Shown here piece by piece: positions 1 through 9,121 of a stretch of DNA of 64,000 nucleotides (the stretch's first letter is position 1; each line of letters opens with the position of its first letter). The translations under genes and the position numbers were made by a program. The notes beneath the pieces are model-generated. The model had not been told where the DNA came from, did no database searches, and worked only from the letters and a program-made list of their open reading frames with translations. The DNA comes from Maricaulis sp. (GTDB lineage: Bacteria; Pseudomonadota; Alphaproteobacteria; Caulobacterales; Maricaulaceae), in assembly GCF_030149515.1 (NCBI RefSeq), contig NZ_JASBRI010000004.1, forward strand, positions 28,722 through 92,721. The letters are read 5' to 3'.

Positions 1-74
1 TACGTGATGGTTGCGAGACCGCCAATCGCGCGCAATCGCGCCATGGACAGTACCTCCAGGAGGCGATTTCCCAG

Positions 75-1280
75 ATGATGGCCAGTCCCGTTTCTATTGC
101 CCGATGGATGGTGCTGACCGGTATCGGCGCGCTGATCGTGCTGCTTGCGGCGGCCAGCTGGCTGTTGCGCGACCAGATCTACCAGACCTTCCAGGATCCC
201 GGCGAACCGTATCAGACCTACACCCCGCCACCGGGCGCCGATTACGCCGGCACCGGCGGCTGGTTTGCCAGCGGCGATTTCACCGACGAGGACGAGCCGG
301 CGGTCTTTTTTGTCCATCCCACCACCTATACCGGCGGGGCGAACTGGAATGCCCAGCTGGACAAGGCCAGCGCCGTGGCGGCCGTGGTACGCACCGTATT
401 GCCCAATTATGCAGCGCCCTTAGCCAATTCCGGTGTGCTGTTCGCCCCCCGCTACCGCCAGGCCGCGCTCTACACCTTCATGAATAATCGCGAAGATTCC
501 ATCCTGGCGCGGCGCTTCGCCTATGAGGATGTGGAACGGGCGTTCGACGCCTTCCTGCTCCGCGCCGGCGATGACCGGCCGATCATGCTCGCCGGCGTGG
601 GCCAGGGCGGATTTCACGTGCTGGGCCTGCTGCTCAACCGGGTGGCCGGCAATCCCGGTCTGCGCGAGCGCATGATCGCCGCCTATATCCTCGAATCGCC
701 TGTGCCGCTGGACCTGTTCAGCCATGCCCTTGCTGAAATCCCCCCCTGTGAGACCGCCGAGGATGTACGTTGTGTCGTGGCCTATTCCTATGTCCAACCC
801 AGCGAAGAACGCCGCATCCGGATCATGACCGAACGGTCGATGACGTGGACGCCTGCGGGCGAGCTGGGCTTCGTCGACGGGCGCGGCCTTCTGTGCGTGA
901 ACCCGATCCTGTCTGCCCGCACCACCGAATACGCCTCGGCCCGCCTGCATCGCGGGGGTGTGGCTGCGGAAGGCTTGCCGCCGGACACCACGCCTGCACC
1001 GGTGCCCGGCCAGACGGGGGCGCAATGTGCAGACGGTCTCCTGTTCGTGGAACGGCCCGACTATGCCGACCTCAGGCGGCCGCGCCGTCTGGCGGAGGAA
1101 TATCGCGTTCCGCCCTTCAATCTCTTCTACGAGGATTTGCGGCTGGATGCCGCCCGCCGCGCCTTCACGCTGACCACGATCCTGCAGGAGGAACGCCGCT
1201 GGGCGCCGCCCCTGGACCGTGTGGAAGAGGTGGAGGAAGCGCCCGTGGTGCCGATCCCGGACCGGCGGGAATACCGGTAG
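75..1280 (+). CDS. DUF3089-family alpha/beta-hydrolase-like membrane protein, nucleophile missing
   Basis: A 401-residue protein with one N-terminal membrane anchor (about residues 10-31) followed by an alpha/beta-hydrolase-like domain. The DUF3089 hallmarks VHPTTY (80-85) and FAPRYRQ (about 123-129) are present. The family normally carries a GHSQG nucleophile elbow, but here the equivalent segment reads GVGQGG (174-179), so the catalytic serine appears to be lost. The C-terminal part should lie in the periplasm. An AGGAGG ribosome site (58-63) precedes two tandem ATGs at 75 and 78, and I chose the first. The next gene, kdsA, converges from the other strand. Substrate unknown; possibly a non-catalytic homologue. 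Confidence 0.82.
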   Translation: MMASPVSIARWMVLTGIGALIVLLAAASWLLRDQIYQTFQDPGEPYQTYTPPPGADYAGTGGWFASGDFTDEDEPAVFFVHPTTYTGGANWNAQLDKASAVAAVVRTVLPNYAAPLANSGVLFAPRYRQAALYTFMNNREDSILARRFAYEDVERAFDAFLLRAGDDRPIMLAGVGQGGFHVLGLLLNRVAGNPGLRERMIAAYILESPVPLDLFSHALAEIPPCETAEDVRCVVAYSYVQPSEERRIRIMTERSMTWTPAGELGFVDGRGLLCVNPILSARTTEYASARLHRGGVAAEGLPPDTTPAPVPGQTGAQCADGLLFVERPDYADLRRPRRLAEEYRVPPFNLFYEDLRLDAARRAFTLTTILQEERRWAPPLDRVEEVEEAPVVPIPDRREYR

Positions 1281-1300
1281 AGGCGCCGGGGCCGAGAGGT

Positions 1301-2149
1301 CTAGAGTCCCTTTGCGAGGGCATCGAATTCCAGCAGGCGCGCGACCAGGCCCTCGAATTCGCTGAGCGGCACCATGTTGGGGCCGTCGGAGGGAGCGTTG
1401 TCCGGATCGGGATGGGTTTCCATGAACACCGCAGCGACGCCGACGGCGACCGCGGCGCGCGCCAGGGTCGGCACGAATTCGCGCTGGCCGCCGGAGGTCG
1501 CGCCCTGCCCGCCGGGCTGTTGCACCGAGTGCGTCGCATCGAATACGACCGGTGCACCAAAACTCGCCATGATCGGCAGGGAGCGCATGTCGGAGACCAG
1601 CGTGTTGTAGCCGAAGCTGGCACCCCGCTCGCAGGGCATGACATTGGCATTGCCGGCCTCGGTGATCTTGGCGATGACATTCTTCATGTCCCAGGGCGCC
1701 AGGAACTGACCCTTCTTGACATTGATCGCCTTGCCGGTCCGGGCCGCCGCGACCAGAAGGTCGGTCTGGCGGCAAAGAAAAGCCGGGATCTGGATCACAT
1801 CCACCGCCTCGGCAGCGATCTTCGCCTGTTCCGCCGTGTGTACATCGGTCAGCACCGGCAGGCCGGAGGTCTCCCGGATTTCCGCGAAGACCGGCAGCGA
1901 AGCTTCCAGGCCCAGCCCGCGGGCCGAGGAGATCGAGGTCCGGTTCGCCTTGTCGTAGGAGGTCTTGTAAATCAGGCCGACATTCAGGCGATCGGAAATC
2001 TCCCGCAATTGCTGTGAGACTTCCAGCCCGTGCTCACGGCTTTCCAGCTGGCACGGCCCCGCAATGATGGTCAGCCGGCGGTCATTGCCGATCTCGATCG
2101 GATCGCGGCCGGGACGCGGAATGGAAATGACGGAATTGGGCTGGCTCAC
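1301..2149 (-). CDS. kdsA: 3-deoxy-8-phosphooctulonate synthase
   Basis: This cytoplasmic enzyme condenses phosphoenolpyruvate with arabinose-5-phosphate to give KDO-8-phosphate, the precursor of the KDO sugars of lipopolysaccharide. The protein has 282 residues, the usual length for the family. It has the N-terminal IAGPCQLES motif (29-37) and the [11 protein letters not shown] segment typical of KdsA. The cysteine in GPC (residue 33) is the position that is Cys in metal-dependent class II enzymes and Asn in metal-independent ones such as that of E. coli, so this is probably a metal-dependent form. The gene stands alone here, although in many alphaproteobacteria kdsA lies near pyrG and eno. 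Confidence 0.95.
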   Translation of the reverse strand: MSQPNSVISIPRPGRDPIEIGNDRRLTIIAGPCQLESREHGLEVSQQLREISDRLNVGLIYKTSYDKANRTSISSARGLGLEASLPVFAEIRETSGLPVLTDVHTAEQAKIAAEAVDVIQIPAFLCRQTDLLVAAARTGKAINVKKGQFLAPWDMKNVIAKITEAGNANVMPCERGASFGYNTLVSDMRSLPIMASFGAPVVFDATHSVQQPGGQGATSGGQREFVPTLARAAVAVGVAAVFMETHPDPDNAPSDGPNMVPLSEFEGLVARLLEFDALAKGL

Positions 2150-2270
2150 GTGTCGGTCTCCTTCGGGCTATCGCCCGTCTCCCCGGTTTCGGGGATCGCA
2201 GTTGCGTTGTGATCCGATATCGGCCTGACCGCGTAGTCGGACAAGGCCCTTATCGAGCGACAATACAGCA

Positions 2271-3734
2271 ATGGCAACTCCCCCGGCCACAGCGCCTGCA
2301 CTCGTCTGGTTCCGACGCGACCTGCGTCTGGCGGACAATCCTGCCCTCTACGCCGCGGTCCAGAGCGGCCGTCCGCTGATCTGCGTCTATATCCGCGAGG
2401 CGGATCCCGCATTTCAGCTCTCGCCCGGCGCGGCAGCGGACTGGTGGCTGCATCATTCCCTTGCCGCCCTGTCGCAGGCGCTGGACGTGCGCGGCGGACA
2501 CCTGACCCTGCTGAGCGGGCGGTCGGAAAGCCTGATCCCCGAACTGGTGCGCCGGCACGGCATCGCCGAAGTGTTCTGGAACCGGGTCGACTGGCCCTGG
2601 ATGGATGCCCGCGACCGGCGCATCGCCGACATGCTGAAATCAAATGGTGCACGGGCCCGCGCCTTCCGGATCGCAACGCTGATCGATCCGCCCGCCCTTC
2701 TGAACGGATCCGGAACGCCCTACAAGGTGTTCAGCGCCTTCTGGCGTGCGGCCCTGAAGGATCTGGACCCGCGCACACCCCTGCCCGCACCGGACCGCCT
2801 TGCCGCCAGCCCGGAAACGGCCGGCGACACGCTGGACGACTGGTGCCTGACGCCGCGCAATCCCGACTGGGCCGTCCGCTTTCCCGATCGCTGGGCGCCC
2901 GGCGAGGCCGGCGCACACAAGCGGCTCGAGCGCTTTCTGGCCGACAGCCTGTCCGATTATCGCAACCATCGCGACCGGCCAGACCGGTTCGGCACGTCGC
3001 GGCTGTCCCCGCATCTGGGATGGGGCGAGATATCCGCGCGCACGGTCTGGCACCGCGTCCAGCTTCACGCGGAACGGGGCGGGCACTTCCAGGACGCAGA
3101 CAAGTTTCTCGCCGAAATCGGCTGGCGCGACTTCGCCTATTATCTCGGCCATCATTTCGGCGACCTGCGCCACACCAATTTCAACCGCGATTTCGACCGT
3201 TTTCCCTGGCGTGACGACCCCGAGGCATTGGCCGCATGGACAACAGGCCGTACCGGCGTGCCCATGGTGGATGCCGCCATGCGCGAACTCTGGGCGACAG
3301 GCTGGATGCACAATCGCGTCCGCATGATCGTTGCATCCTACCTGGTCAAGCATATCGGCTGTCACTGGCGTGAGGGCATGGCCTGGTTCGAGGATACTCT
3401 GGTCGATGCCGACCCGCTGGTGAATGCGGCCAGCTGGCAGTGGGTCGCCGGTTCCGGCGCCGACGCGGCGCCCTATTTCCGCATTTTCAATCCGGCGGCG
3501 CAGGGCAAGAAGTTTGACCCGGAAGGCCACTACGTGCGGCGCTGGGTGCCGGAGGTCAACGGCCTCGCCCCGCGCGATATCCATGCGCCGTGGGCGGCGC
3601 CCGCCGGCGAACTGGCGATGGCCGGAATCCAGCTTGGCACGAGCTATCCGCGCCCGGTGGCCGATCTCAAGACCGGCCGCGAACGGGCACTGGAAGCCTA
3701 TCGCACGATGAAGGCGGAAACGGTGCCGGACTAG
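2271..3734 (+). CDS. phrB: Deoxyribodipyrimidine photolyase (class I)
   Basis: A 487-residue light-driven DNA repair flavoenzyme that splits cyclobutane pyrimidine dimers. The N-terminal antenna domain begins with the typical WFRRDLRLADNPAL. The FAD-binding C-terminal half contains TSRLSPHLGWGEIS, EIGWRDFAYY, WMHNRVRM and NAASWQWVAGSGADA, all standard for class I photolyases. The ATG at 2271 starts directly before the antenna domain. The gene is divergent from kdsA with about 120 bases between them. A cryptochrome-like photolyase relative is the only real alternative. Confidence 0.95.
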   Translation: MATPPATAPALVWFRRDLRLADNPALYAAVQSGRPLICVYIREADPAFQLSPGAAADWWLHHSLAALSQALDVRGGHLTLLSGRSESLIPELVRRHGIAEVFWNRVDWPWMDARDRRIADMLKSNGARARAFRIATLIDPPALLNGSGTPYKVFSAFWRAALKDLDPRTPLPAPDRLAASPETAGDTLDDWCLTPRNPDWAVRFPDRWAPGEAGAHKRLERFLADSLSDYRNHRDRPDRFGTSRLSPHLGWGEISARTVWHRVQLHAERGGHFQDADKFLAEIGWRDFAYYLGHHFGDLRHTNFNRDFDRFPWRDDPEALAAWTTGRTGVPMVDAAMRELWATGWMHNRVRMIVASYLVKHIGCHWREGMAWFEDTLVDADPLVNAASWQWVAGSGADAAPYFRIFNPAAQGKKFDPEGHYVRRWVPEVNGLAPRDIHAPWAAPAGELAMAGIQLGTSYPRPVADLKTGRERALEAYRTMKAETVPD

Positions 3735-3898
3735 GCTCCGTGGCCGGCCCGGGTATGCGGGCGTCTGCCCGCCATCTGACGTGGCGACAGCGTTCGCCTC
3801 GAGACGTGGGAAAGGGTCAACCCCGGCGACGCCAGGTTCGCACGGCCCGTCGCCCCAACCCGTCCACCGGGTGATCGGGCCACGCTTTGCCACAGCCC

Positions 3899-4507
3899 CT
3901 AGACGTTGCGAAGTACGTAGCGGATCGTCTGGCCGCGGGCCTCGAACTCGCAGCCGACCCAGCGGCCGTCACGGTCATACCAGAGGTCCACGGTCAGCGT
4001 GCCCGCCATGCGTATGCGGCGGGCTTCGACGGGACCGGCTGCGGTTTCTATTGTTTCGAGGCCGAGATCGGAAACGCGCACAGGCATGGGCTCTCCCGTC
4101 TCTGTGTTGAGGATGGTGGAGACTTCCGGGTCATAGCCCCGCCAATGGCTGGACGGTGGCAATTCGGGCAGTTCGGCCCCGGACAGGGCCACGCGCTCGC
4201 GTTCGCCATCCTTCACCGTCTGGGCCGACAGAGAGACCAGCTCGCCGTCGCGCCAGACCTCCACGGCATCGTGCTCATAGTGAAACACCGTGATCGGCCC
4301 CAGGCCGACCCGCAATTCGATGTCGGTCCGCACTCGCAGCGTGCCATCCGCATCCTCGTCGAAACTCACCGCATGTTCCCCGAACGCGCTGCCATTGCGA
4401 TAGACATCGAAGACAATGTCGCGCGCCGGATTGGCCTTGGCGTCCGGGACACCGGCCCAGAGCGCCGGAAACAATAGCAGGACAACGGCGAGTGTACGTA
4501 TCAGCAT
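3899..4507 (-). CDS. DUF6134-family exported protein
   Basis: A protein of about 202 residues with a signal peptide (MLIRTLAVVLLLFPALWAG). The mature part is beta-rich and contains the pattern HYEHDAVEVWRDGELVSL and a C-terminal LWYDRDGRWVGCEF segment, which I recognise as the DUF6134 family. I chose the ATG at 4507 and not one nine codons upstream because the signal peptide begins there. Function unknown, probably periplasmic. It is transcribed divergently from the cysK operon, and the two starts are about 105 bases apart. Confidence 0.75.
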   Translation of the reverse strand: MLIRTLAVVLLLFPALWAGVPDAKANPARDIVFDVYRNGSAFGEHAVSFDEDADGTLRVRTDIELRVGLGPITVFHYEHDAVEVWRDGELVSLSAQTVKDGERERVALSGAELPELPPSSHWRGYDPEVSTILNTETGEPMPVRVSDLGLETIETAAGPVEARRIRMAGTLTVDLWYDRDGRWVGCEFEARGQTIRYVLRNV

Positions 4508-4611
4508 GCCTTCTTGTACGTATTGCAGTGCCAATTGGATGTCCCCGCATTGATATTTCCGCCACGCTGGCCGACATAGGCGCCTATCCGTTACGCAACA
4601 GGGAGTGTGCC

Positions 4612-5616
4612 GTGTCCGCCGCCAAATCCGTTATCGACCTCATAGGCAACACCCCGCTTTTGCGCCTGAACAAGGCCTCCGACGCCACCGGCTGCGAAAT
4701 CCTGGGCAAGGCGGAATTCCTCAACCCCGGCGGCTCGATCAAGGACCGCGCCGCGCTGGGTATCATCCGCGCAGCGGAGAAGTCCGGCGCGCTGAAGCCC
4801 GGCGGCACCATCGTGGAAGGCACGGCCGGCAATACCGGGATCGGCCTGGCCATGGTCGGGCGCGCCCTGGGGTACCGGGTCGTGATCGTCTTCCCGCGCA
4901 CCCAGTCGCGGGAAAAGGCCGATGCGATCCGGCTTCTCGGTGCCGAACTGATCGAGGTGGATGCGGTCCCCTACGCCAATCCCAATCACTATGCCCGCTA
5001 TTCCGGCACGCTGGCCGACGAGATGAACCGGAGCGAACCCAACGGGGCAATCTGGGCCAATCAGTTCGACAATGTCGCCAATCGCGACTTCCATGCCGCC
5101 ACGACCGCGCAGGAAATCTGGGACCAGACCGGGGGCCGGGTGGACGGCTTCATATGCGCGGTCGGTTCGGGCGGTACGCTGGGCGGCGTCTCCAACGCGC
5201 TCAAGGCCAGGCGCGAGGATGTGCAGATCGGCCTCGCCGATCCGGGCGGCGCGGCACTCTACGGCTTTTTTGCACATGGTGAGTTGAAGGCCGAGGGCAC
5301 CTCGATCACCGAAGGTATCGGCCAGAGCCGTGTGACGGCCAATATCGAGGGCATCAAGGTGGACAGGGCCTATCGCATTTCCGACGAGGAAGCCCTGCCG
5401 ATCATCTTCGATCTCGTCACCGAGGAAGGCCTGTGCCTGGGCGGCTCGTCCGGGGTCAATATCGCCGGCGCCATCCGCATGGCGAAGGAGATGGGACCGG
5501 GCCACACCATCGTGACCGTACTCTGCGATCACGGCCAGCGCTATCAGTCCAAACTCTTCAATCCTGAATTCCTCAAGGAAAAGGGCCTGCCCTACCCGGC
5601 CTGGATGGAACGATGA
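4612..5616 (+). CDS. cysK: Cysteine synthase A (O-acetylserine sulfhydrylase)
   Basis: A PLP enzyme that makes cysteine from O-acetylserine and sulfide. With the GTG start at 4612 (preceded by AGGGAG, 4600-4605) the protein has 334 residues and begins directly at the conserved IGNTPLLRLN. The PLP lysine lies in NPGGSIKDRAAL (K44). The substrate loop reads GTAGNTGIGL in place of the common PTSGNTGI, a variant to note. The PLP-phosphate glycine loop appears as GSGGTLGG. The stop overlaps the sseA start (ATGA), so cysK, sseA and metC form one sulfur operon. Confidence 0.92.
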   Translation: MSAAKSVIDLIGNTPLLRLNKASDATGCEILGKAEFLNPGGSIKDRAALGIIRAAEKSGALKPGGTIVEGTAGNTGIGLAMVGRALGYRVVIVFPRTQSREKADAIRLLGAELIEVDAVPYANPNHYARYSGTLADEMNRSEPNGAIWANQFDNVANRDFHAATTAQEIWDQTGGRVDGFICAVGSGGTLGGVSNALKARREDVQIGLADPGGAALYGFFAHGELKAEGTSITEGIGQSRVTANIEGIKVDRAYRISDEEALPIIFDLVTEEGLCLGGSSGVNIAGAIRMAKEMGPGHTIVTVLCDHGQRYQSKLFNPEFLKEKGLPYPAWMER

Positions 5617-6425
5617 GCGATCCCGTCATCCCGGTTGTCCAGGCCCGTGAACGGCTTGGCGCAGCGGTCTTTCTGGACGCGACCTGGACGTTCGAGGGCG
5701 GCCCGGCTCCGCGCGTGGAGGGCTATATTCCCGACGCCCGTCCGATCGATATCGACACGGTGAAGGACACGTCATCCGCCCTGCCCCACATGCTGCCGCC
5801 ACCGGACATGTTCGAACGCCATGCCCGTGCGCTGGGCCTGTCGGACGATGACGAGATCGTGGTCTACGACCGGATCGGTCTCTTCTCGGCCCCGCGGGTC
5901 TGGTGGATGCTCCGCACGATGGGGCATGACCGGGTGCGCGTGCTCGATGGCGGCCTGCCGCGCTGGATCGCGGAAGGCGGGCCCGTGGAAAAAATGCCTG
6001 CGAGCACATGGGCCGAGGGGAATTTCACCGCCCGCTTCCAACCCGACCGGGTGATGCACCGGGCCGGCGTGATGAAGGCGATCGAGACCGGCTCGCACCA
6101 GATCCTCGACGCCCGCCCGGCCGCCCGGTATTCCGGCCACAGCGCCGAGCCGCGGCCCGGCATGCGTTCGGGCCATATGCCCGGGGCACTGAACCTGCCC
6201 TTTACCGCCCTGCTCGACGCGCAGGCCTGTCTCGATTGCAACGCCGGCACGTTCGAACAGGCTGGCCTGTCTGCCGACAGGCCCGTCATCACCACTTGCG
6301 GTTCGGGTGTGACCGCCTGCATGCTTGCCTTGGCCCTGGAGCGCCAGGGCCGCACGGCCGCCGTCTATGACGGATCCTGGGCCGAGTGGGGCAGCCGCAC
6401 CGACACGCCGATAGAGACGGATTGA
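5613..6425 (+). CDS. sseA: 3-mercaptopyruvate sulfurtransferase (two rhodanese domains)
   Basis: A 270-residue tandem rhodanese protein. The N-terminal domain is non-catalytic. The C-terminal domain carries the active-site loop CGSGVTA with the sulfur-accepting cysteine near residue 229; the CGSGVTA form is typical of mercaptopyruvate sulfurtransferases as opposed to thiosulfate-specific rhodaneses. It overlaps cysK by four bases and is followed six bases later by metC. This placement suggests coupling of cysteine metabolism to persulfide transfer. True substrate not provable from sequence. Confidence 0.9.
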   Translation: MSDPVIPVVQARERLGAAVFLDATWTFEGGPAPRVEGYIPDARPIDIDTVKDTSSALPHMLPPPDMFERHARALGLSDDDEIVVYDRIGLFSAPRVWWMLRTMGHDRVRVLDGGLPRWIAEGGPVEKMPASTWAEGNFTARFQPDRVMHRAGVMKAIETGSHQILDARPAARYSGHSAEPRPGMRSGHMPGALNLPFTALLDAQACLDCNAGTFEQAGLSADRPVITTCGSGVTACMLALALERQGRTAAVYDGSWAEWGSRTDTPIETD

Positions 6426-6431
6426 GAATTC

Positions 6432-7580
6432 ATGAAGGACGACACCAAGCTCACCCGCCTCGGACGGCCGCATGACGAGCGCGGCCTGGTCAATCCGGCC
6501 GTTGCGCGCGGATCCACCATGCTCGCGCCTTCGGCGGCGGAGCTCTATGATTTTCCGCCGGGGCGGGTGCATTACGGCCGCGTCGGTCTGGAAGCCCAGC
6601 AATCCCTGCGCGAGGCCGTCAGCGGACTGCAGGGCGGGGCGGGCTGTGCCCTCACCTCGTCCGGCCTGATGGCCAACACGCTTTCGGTGATGACATCGGT
6701 CGAGGCGGGCGGGAAAGTGCTGGCGGCGGATTGCATCTACGGCCCGGTGCGCAGCTTCCTCTTGAACACCTTGCCGAAATACGGCGTGACGACAGAGTTC
6801 TTCGCGCCCCGCATGGGCGCAGAGATAGGCGATCTCATTGATGACAACGTCCAGGCCATCCTCCTGGAATCGCCCGGTTCGCTGACCATGGAAATCCAGG
6901 ACATCCCCGCCATCGCCAAGATCGCGCACCAAAAGGGCGTCATCACCATCATCGACGACACCTGGAGCGCCGGCCTCACGCTCAAGCCGCTTCAGCTGGG
7001 CGTCGACTATGCGGCCCAGGCGCTGACGAAATATGTCGGCGGACACTCCGATCTCCTGATGGGGGCCGTGGTGGCGCGGGACGAAAAACTGTTCGACCGC
7101 CTGCGTACGACCGAACGCAGTTTCGGCTTTCACACTGCGCCGGACGATGCCTATCTCGCCCTGCGCGGCCTGCGCACCATGGCGATCCGCATGGAACGCT
7201 CCTTCAGCTCGGCCATGACCGTCGCCGACTGGCTGAAGTCCCGCCCAGAAGTCGGCCGCATCCTTCACCCCGCCCATGCCGACCATCCCGATCACGCACT
7301 CTACAAGCGCGACTTCACCGGAGGCTGTGGCCTGTTTTCGGTGGAATTTCCCGGCTGGGACATCCCCACGAGCGAGCGTTTCCTCGATGCGCTGGAGATC
7401 ATCGGCATGGGCTTTTCCTGGGGCGGATATGAAAGCCTGGCCATCCATTGCGATCCGCAACTGAAGCGCACCAAGAGCGCCCGCACCCATGACGGGGCCC
7501 TGATCCGCTTCGCCGTCGGCATGGAAGCGCCGGAGGATCTCATTGCGGATCTGGAAAGAGGTTTTGCCGCTGTCGGCTGA
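6432..7580 (+). CDS. metC: Cystathionine beta-lyase (PLP-dependent)
   Basis: A 382-residue enzyme of the Cys/Met metabolism PLP family, which cleaves cystathionine to homocysteine, pyruvate and ammonia. Visible hallmarks are YGRVGLEAQQSL near the N-terminus, the PLP aspartate region IIDDTWSAG and the Schiff-base lysine in ALTKYVGGHSDLLMG. Length and motifs fit the MetC branch. Last main gene of the cysK-sseA operon, starting six bases after sseA. A cystathionine gamma-lyase activity cannot be excluded, since these subfamilies overlap. Confidence 0.9.
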   Translation: MKDDTKLTRLGRPHDERGLVNPAVARGSTMLAPSAAELYDFPPGRVHYGRVGLEAQQSLREAVSGLQGGAGCALTSSGLMANTLSVMTSVEAGGKVLAADCIYGPVRSFLLNTLPKYGVTTEFFAPRMGAEIGDLIDDNVQAILLESPGSLTMEIQDIPAIAKIAHQKGVITIIDDTWSAGLTLKPLQLGVDYAAQALTKYVGGHSDLLMGAVVARDEKLFDRLRTTERSFGFHTAPDDAYLALRGLRTMAIRMERSFSSAMTVADWLKSRPEVGRILHPAHADHPDHALYKRDFTGGCGLFSVEFPGWDIPTSERFLDALEIIGMGFSWGGYESLAIHCDPQLKRTKSARTHDGALIRFAVGMEAPEDLIADLERGFAAVG

Positions 7581-7603
7581 GCCGATCCCCGGGGAGACGA
7601 ACG

Positions 7604-7774
7604 ATGTGGATTTTCCTGCTTTGGTGGCTGGTCGACGACCATATCGCTGCAGCACTCGAGACGCCCGGCCTGGGAGAATTGCCGATCTGGGTCCCCCTGA
7701 TCGTCGGCCTGGCCTTCTCCTTCACCTTTTCGGCGGATGTGAGCCGGAAGGACAAGTCCCGGGACCGGGACTGA
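7604..7774 (+). CDS. Small single-span membrane protein, 56 residues
   Basis: A short reading frame that starts MWIFLLWWLVDD, preceded by GGGGAG (7591-7596) at good spacing, and ends with a charged tail rich in Lys, Arg and Asp (SRKDKSRDRD). It has a tryptophan-rich hydrophobic N-terminus and a second hydrophobic stretch (about residues 27-43). It lies 23 bases after metC and could be the last gene of that operon. No family recognised. Ribosome site, position and membrane pattern argue that it is real. Confidence 0.55.
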   Translation: MWIFLLWWLVDDHIAAALETPGLGELPIWVPLIVGLAFSFTFSADVSRKDKSRDRD

Positions 7775-7880
7775 GCCGGCAAGGATCTTCGCAGCCCTGA
7801 GCGCGCGTCACGCGGGCACCGCCCCGACGCCGGAGGTGCGGCATGTTACGGGCTCGAGCGCCACGGAAGTCATGAAGAAA

Positions 7881-7957
7881 TGGCGCCCCCGGCAGGACTC
7901 GAACCTGCAACCATCCGCTTAGAAGGCGGGCGCTCTATCCGGTTGAGCTACGGAGGC
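7881..7957 (-). tRNA. tRNA-Arg (anticodon TCT)
   Basis: A 77-base cloverleaf on the minus strand. The acceptor stem GCCTCCG pairs with CGGGGGC (one G-U), the T-loop GGTTCGAGTCC is standard, and the CCA end is encoded. The anticodon loop CTTCTAA reads AGA and AGG arginine codons. Confidence 0.95.
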
Positions 7958-7969
7958 TGGAGGCCGCGC

Positions 7970-8275
7970 CTAGTGCGACCAGGGCTGTTTGCGGTCGGCG
8001 GCGAAATTGTCGGCGTAGGACTTCACGTAGCGCTTGGGCTCGTGCGGTTCGACGATCTGGAAGGGAATGCCCTGGCGCTTGGCATAGGCGACCGCATCGT
8101 CCTGGCTGTCGAATTTCAGCCTGACCTGGCTGCGCATGTCGGCGGAAGACGTCCAGCCCATCAGCGGGTCGGGCTTCTTCGCCATTTCCGGCGAGAATTC
8201 CAGCACCCATTTCTTGGTCTTGCCGCGGCCGGACTGCATGGCATTGCGCGCCGGACGATAGATCTTCGCAAACAT
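7970..8275 (-). CDS. ETC complex I subunit, NDUFS4-like
   Basis: A 101-residue protein starting [17 protein letters not shown], with the conserved WVLEFSPE and [16 protein letters not shown] segments and a FQIVEPHEP motif near the end. This is the alphaproteobacterial form of the mitochondrial NDUFS4 (18 kDa) accessory subunit of NADH dehydrogenase, which supports assembly or stability of the peripheral arm. It sits between two tRNA genes, away from any nuo operon, which is its usual situation in this class. Confidence 0.88.
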   Translation of the reverse strand: MFAKIYRPARNAMQSGRGKTKKWVLEFSPEMAKKPDPLMGWTSSADMRSQVRLKFDSQDDAVAYAKRQGIPFQIVEPHEPKRYVKSYADNFAADRKQPWSH

Positions 8276-8333
8276 GCGCCTCTCCCAATCATTCCCTTCG
8301 GCCGTTCCGCCCCCGGGGACGATACCGGACCGG

Positions 8334-8410
<77 letters not shown>

Positions 8411-8451
8411 AATTATCGCCCTTATGTAAGCGCCCTTGCGATTAGGCAAGC

Positions 8452-9042
8452 CTACTGGGTGTCCTCCGGGGCATCCGCAGCAGCCGGTTCGCCGGCATCC
8501 CCGGCGGAAATGCCGCCCTCTGCCGCCTCGGCATTCCCGAAAATCGCGTGGTGCACGGTATCGCCCGGGCGAATGCCCAGTTCGATCGCGCGCCCAGCGG
8601 GAATCTCCAGCACGCCCGCGACGACCGCATTGGCCGGCAGGCTGCGGCGCGAACCGGCTTGGGCATGGGCGATGATCTTGGCGATCCGGCCATCTGGATC
8701 GATGTAGAGAAGATCGAGGTCGATCAGCGTGTTGTCCATCCACATCGCAGCCCGCCGCGGCGGATCGTAGTGGAAGAGCATGCCTGCATCGGAGTCGAGA
8801 CTCTCGCGCCACATCAGGCCGCGCTGCATCTGTTCGGGCGTCGTCGCGAGCTCGGCCGTGAACACATGCCGGCCGTCCTGCGTGTGGACGACAACCGGAT
8901 CGGGACCGCCGAACTCGACGACGGCATTCTGGGCGGTCACATCCTGGACTGTCGCGCCCGGCGCGGCGGGAACGGTTTCGGCCGGCTGCGCCCAGGCGGG
9001 AGCGGCCAAGCCGAGAACAAGAGAAAGGATCAATCTACGCAT
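8452..9042 (-). CDS. DUF192-family exported protein
   Basis: A 196-residue protein with a signal peptide (MRRLILSLVLGLAAPAWAQ). The DUF192 core has the typical segments ATTPEQMQRGLMWRESL, GMLFHY and MWMDNTLIDLDLLYID, then ILEIPAG-like VLEIPAGRAIELGI. The acidic C-terminal tail (about 40 residues, rich in Ala, Glu and Asp) looks disordered. DUF192 proteins are small periplasmic or cell-surface proteins of unknown role. The start at 9042 was chosen for the signal peptide; the open frame continues further upstream without coding character. Confidence 0.87.
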   Translation of the reverse strand: MRRLILSLVLGLAAPAWAQPAETVPAAPGATVQDVTAQNAVVEFGGPDPVVVHTQDGRHVFTAELATTPEQMQRGLMWRESLDSDAGMLFHYDPPRRAAMWMDNTLIDLDLLYIDPDGRIAKIIAHAQAGSRRSLPANAVVAGVLEIPAGRAIELGIRPGDTVHHAIFGNAEAAEGGISAGDAGEPAAADAPEDTQ

Positions 9043-9121
9043 GGCGCGGAAGCTAGCCGCCCGGCCTCTCGCGCGCAACGGTTTCGCGCAAGCGCAGGCA
9101 GCCCGGGCCGCGATCGCTGTC

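Noticed and set aside
420..1775. 451-codon frame on the minus strand
   Set aside because: It spans the DUF3089 gene and the end of kdsA in another frame, and its translation has no recognisable domain.
6426..6432. Riboswitch before metC
   Set aside because: Only six bases separate it from sseA; the region before cysK (4508-4611) also shows no S-adenosylmethionine-type fold.
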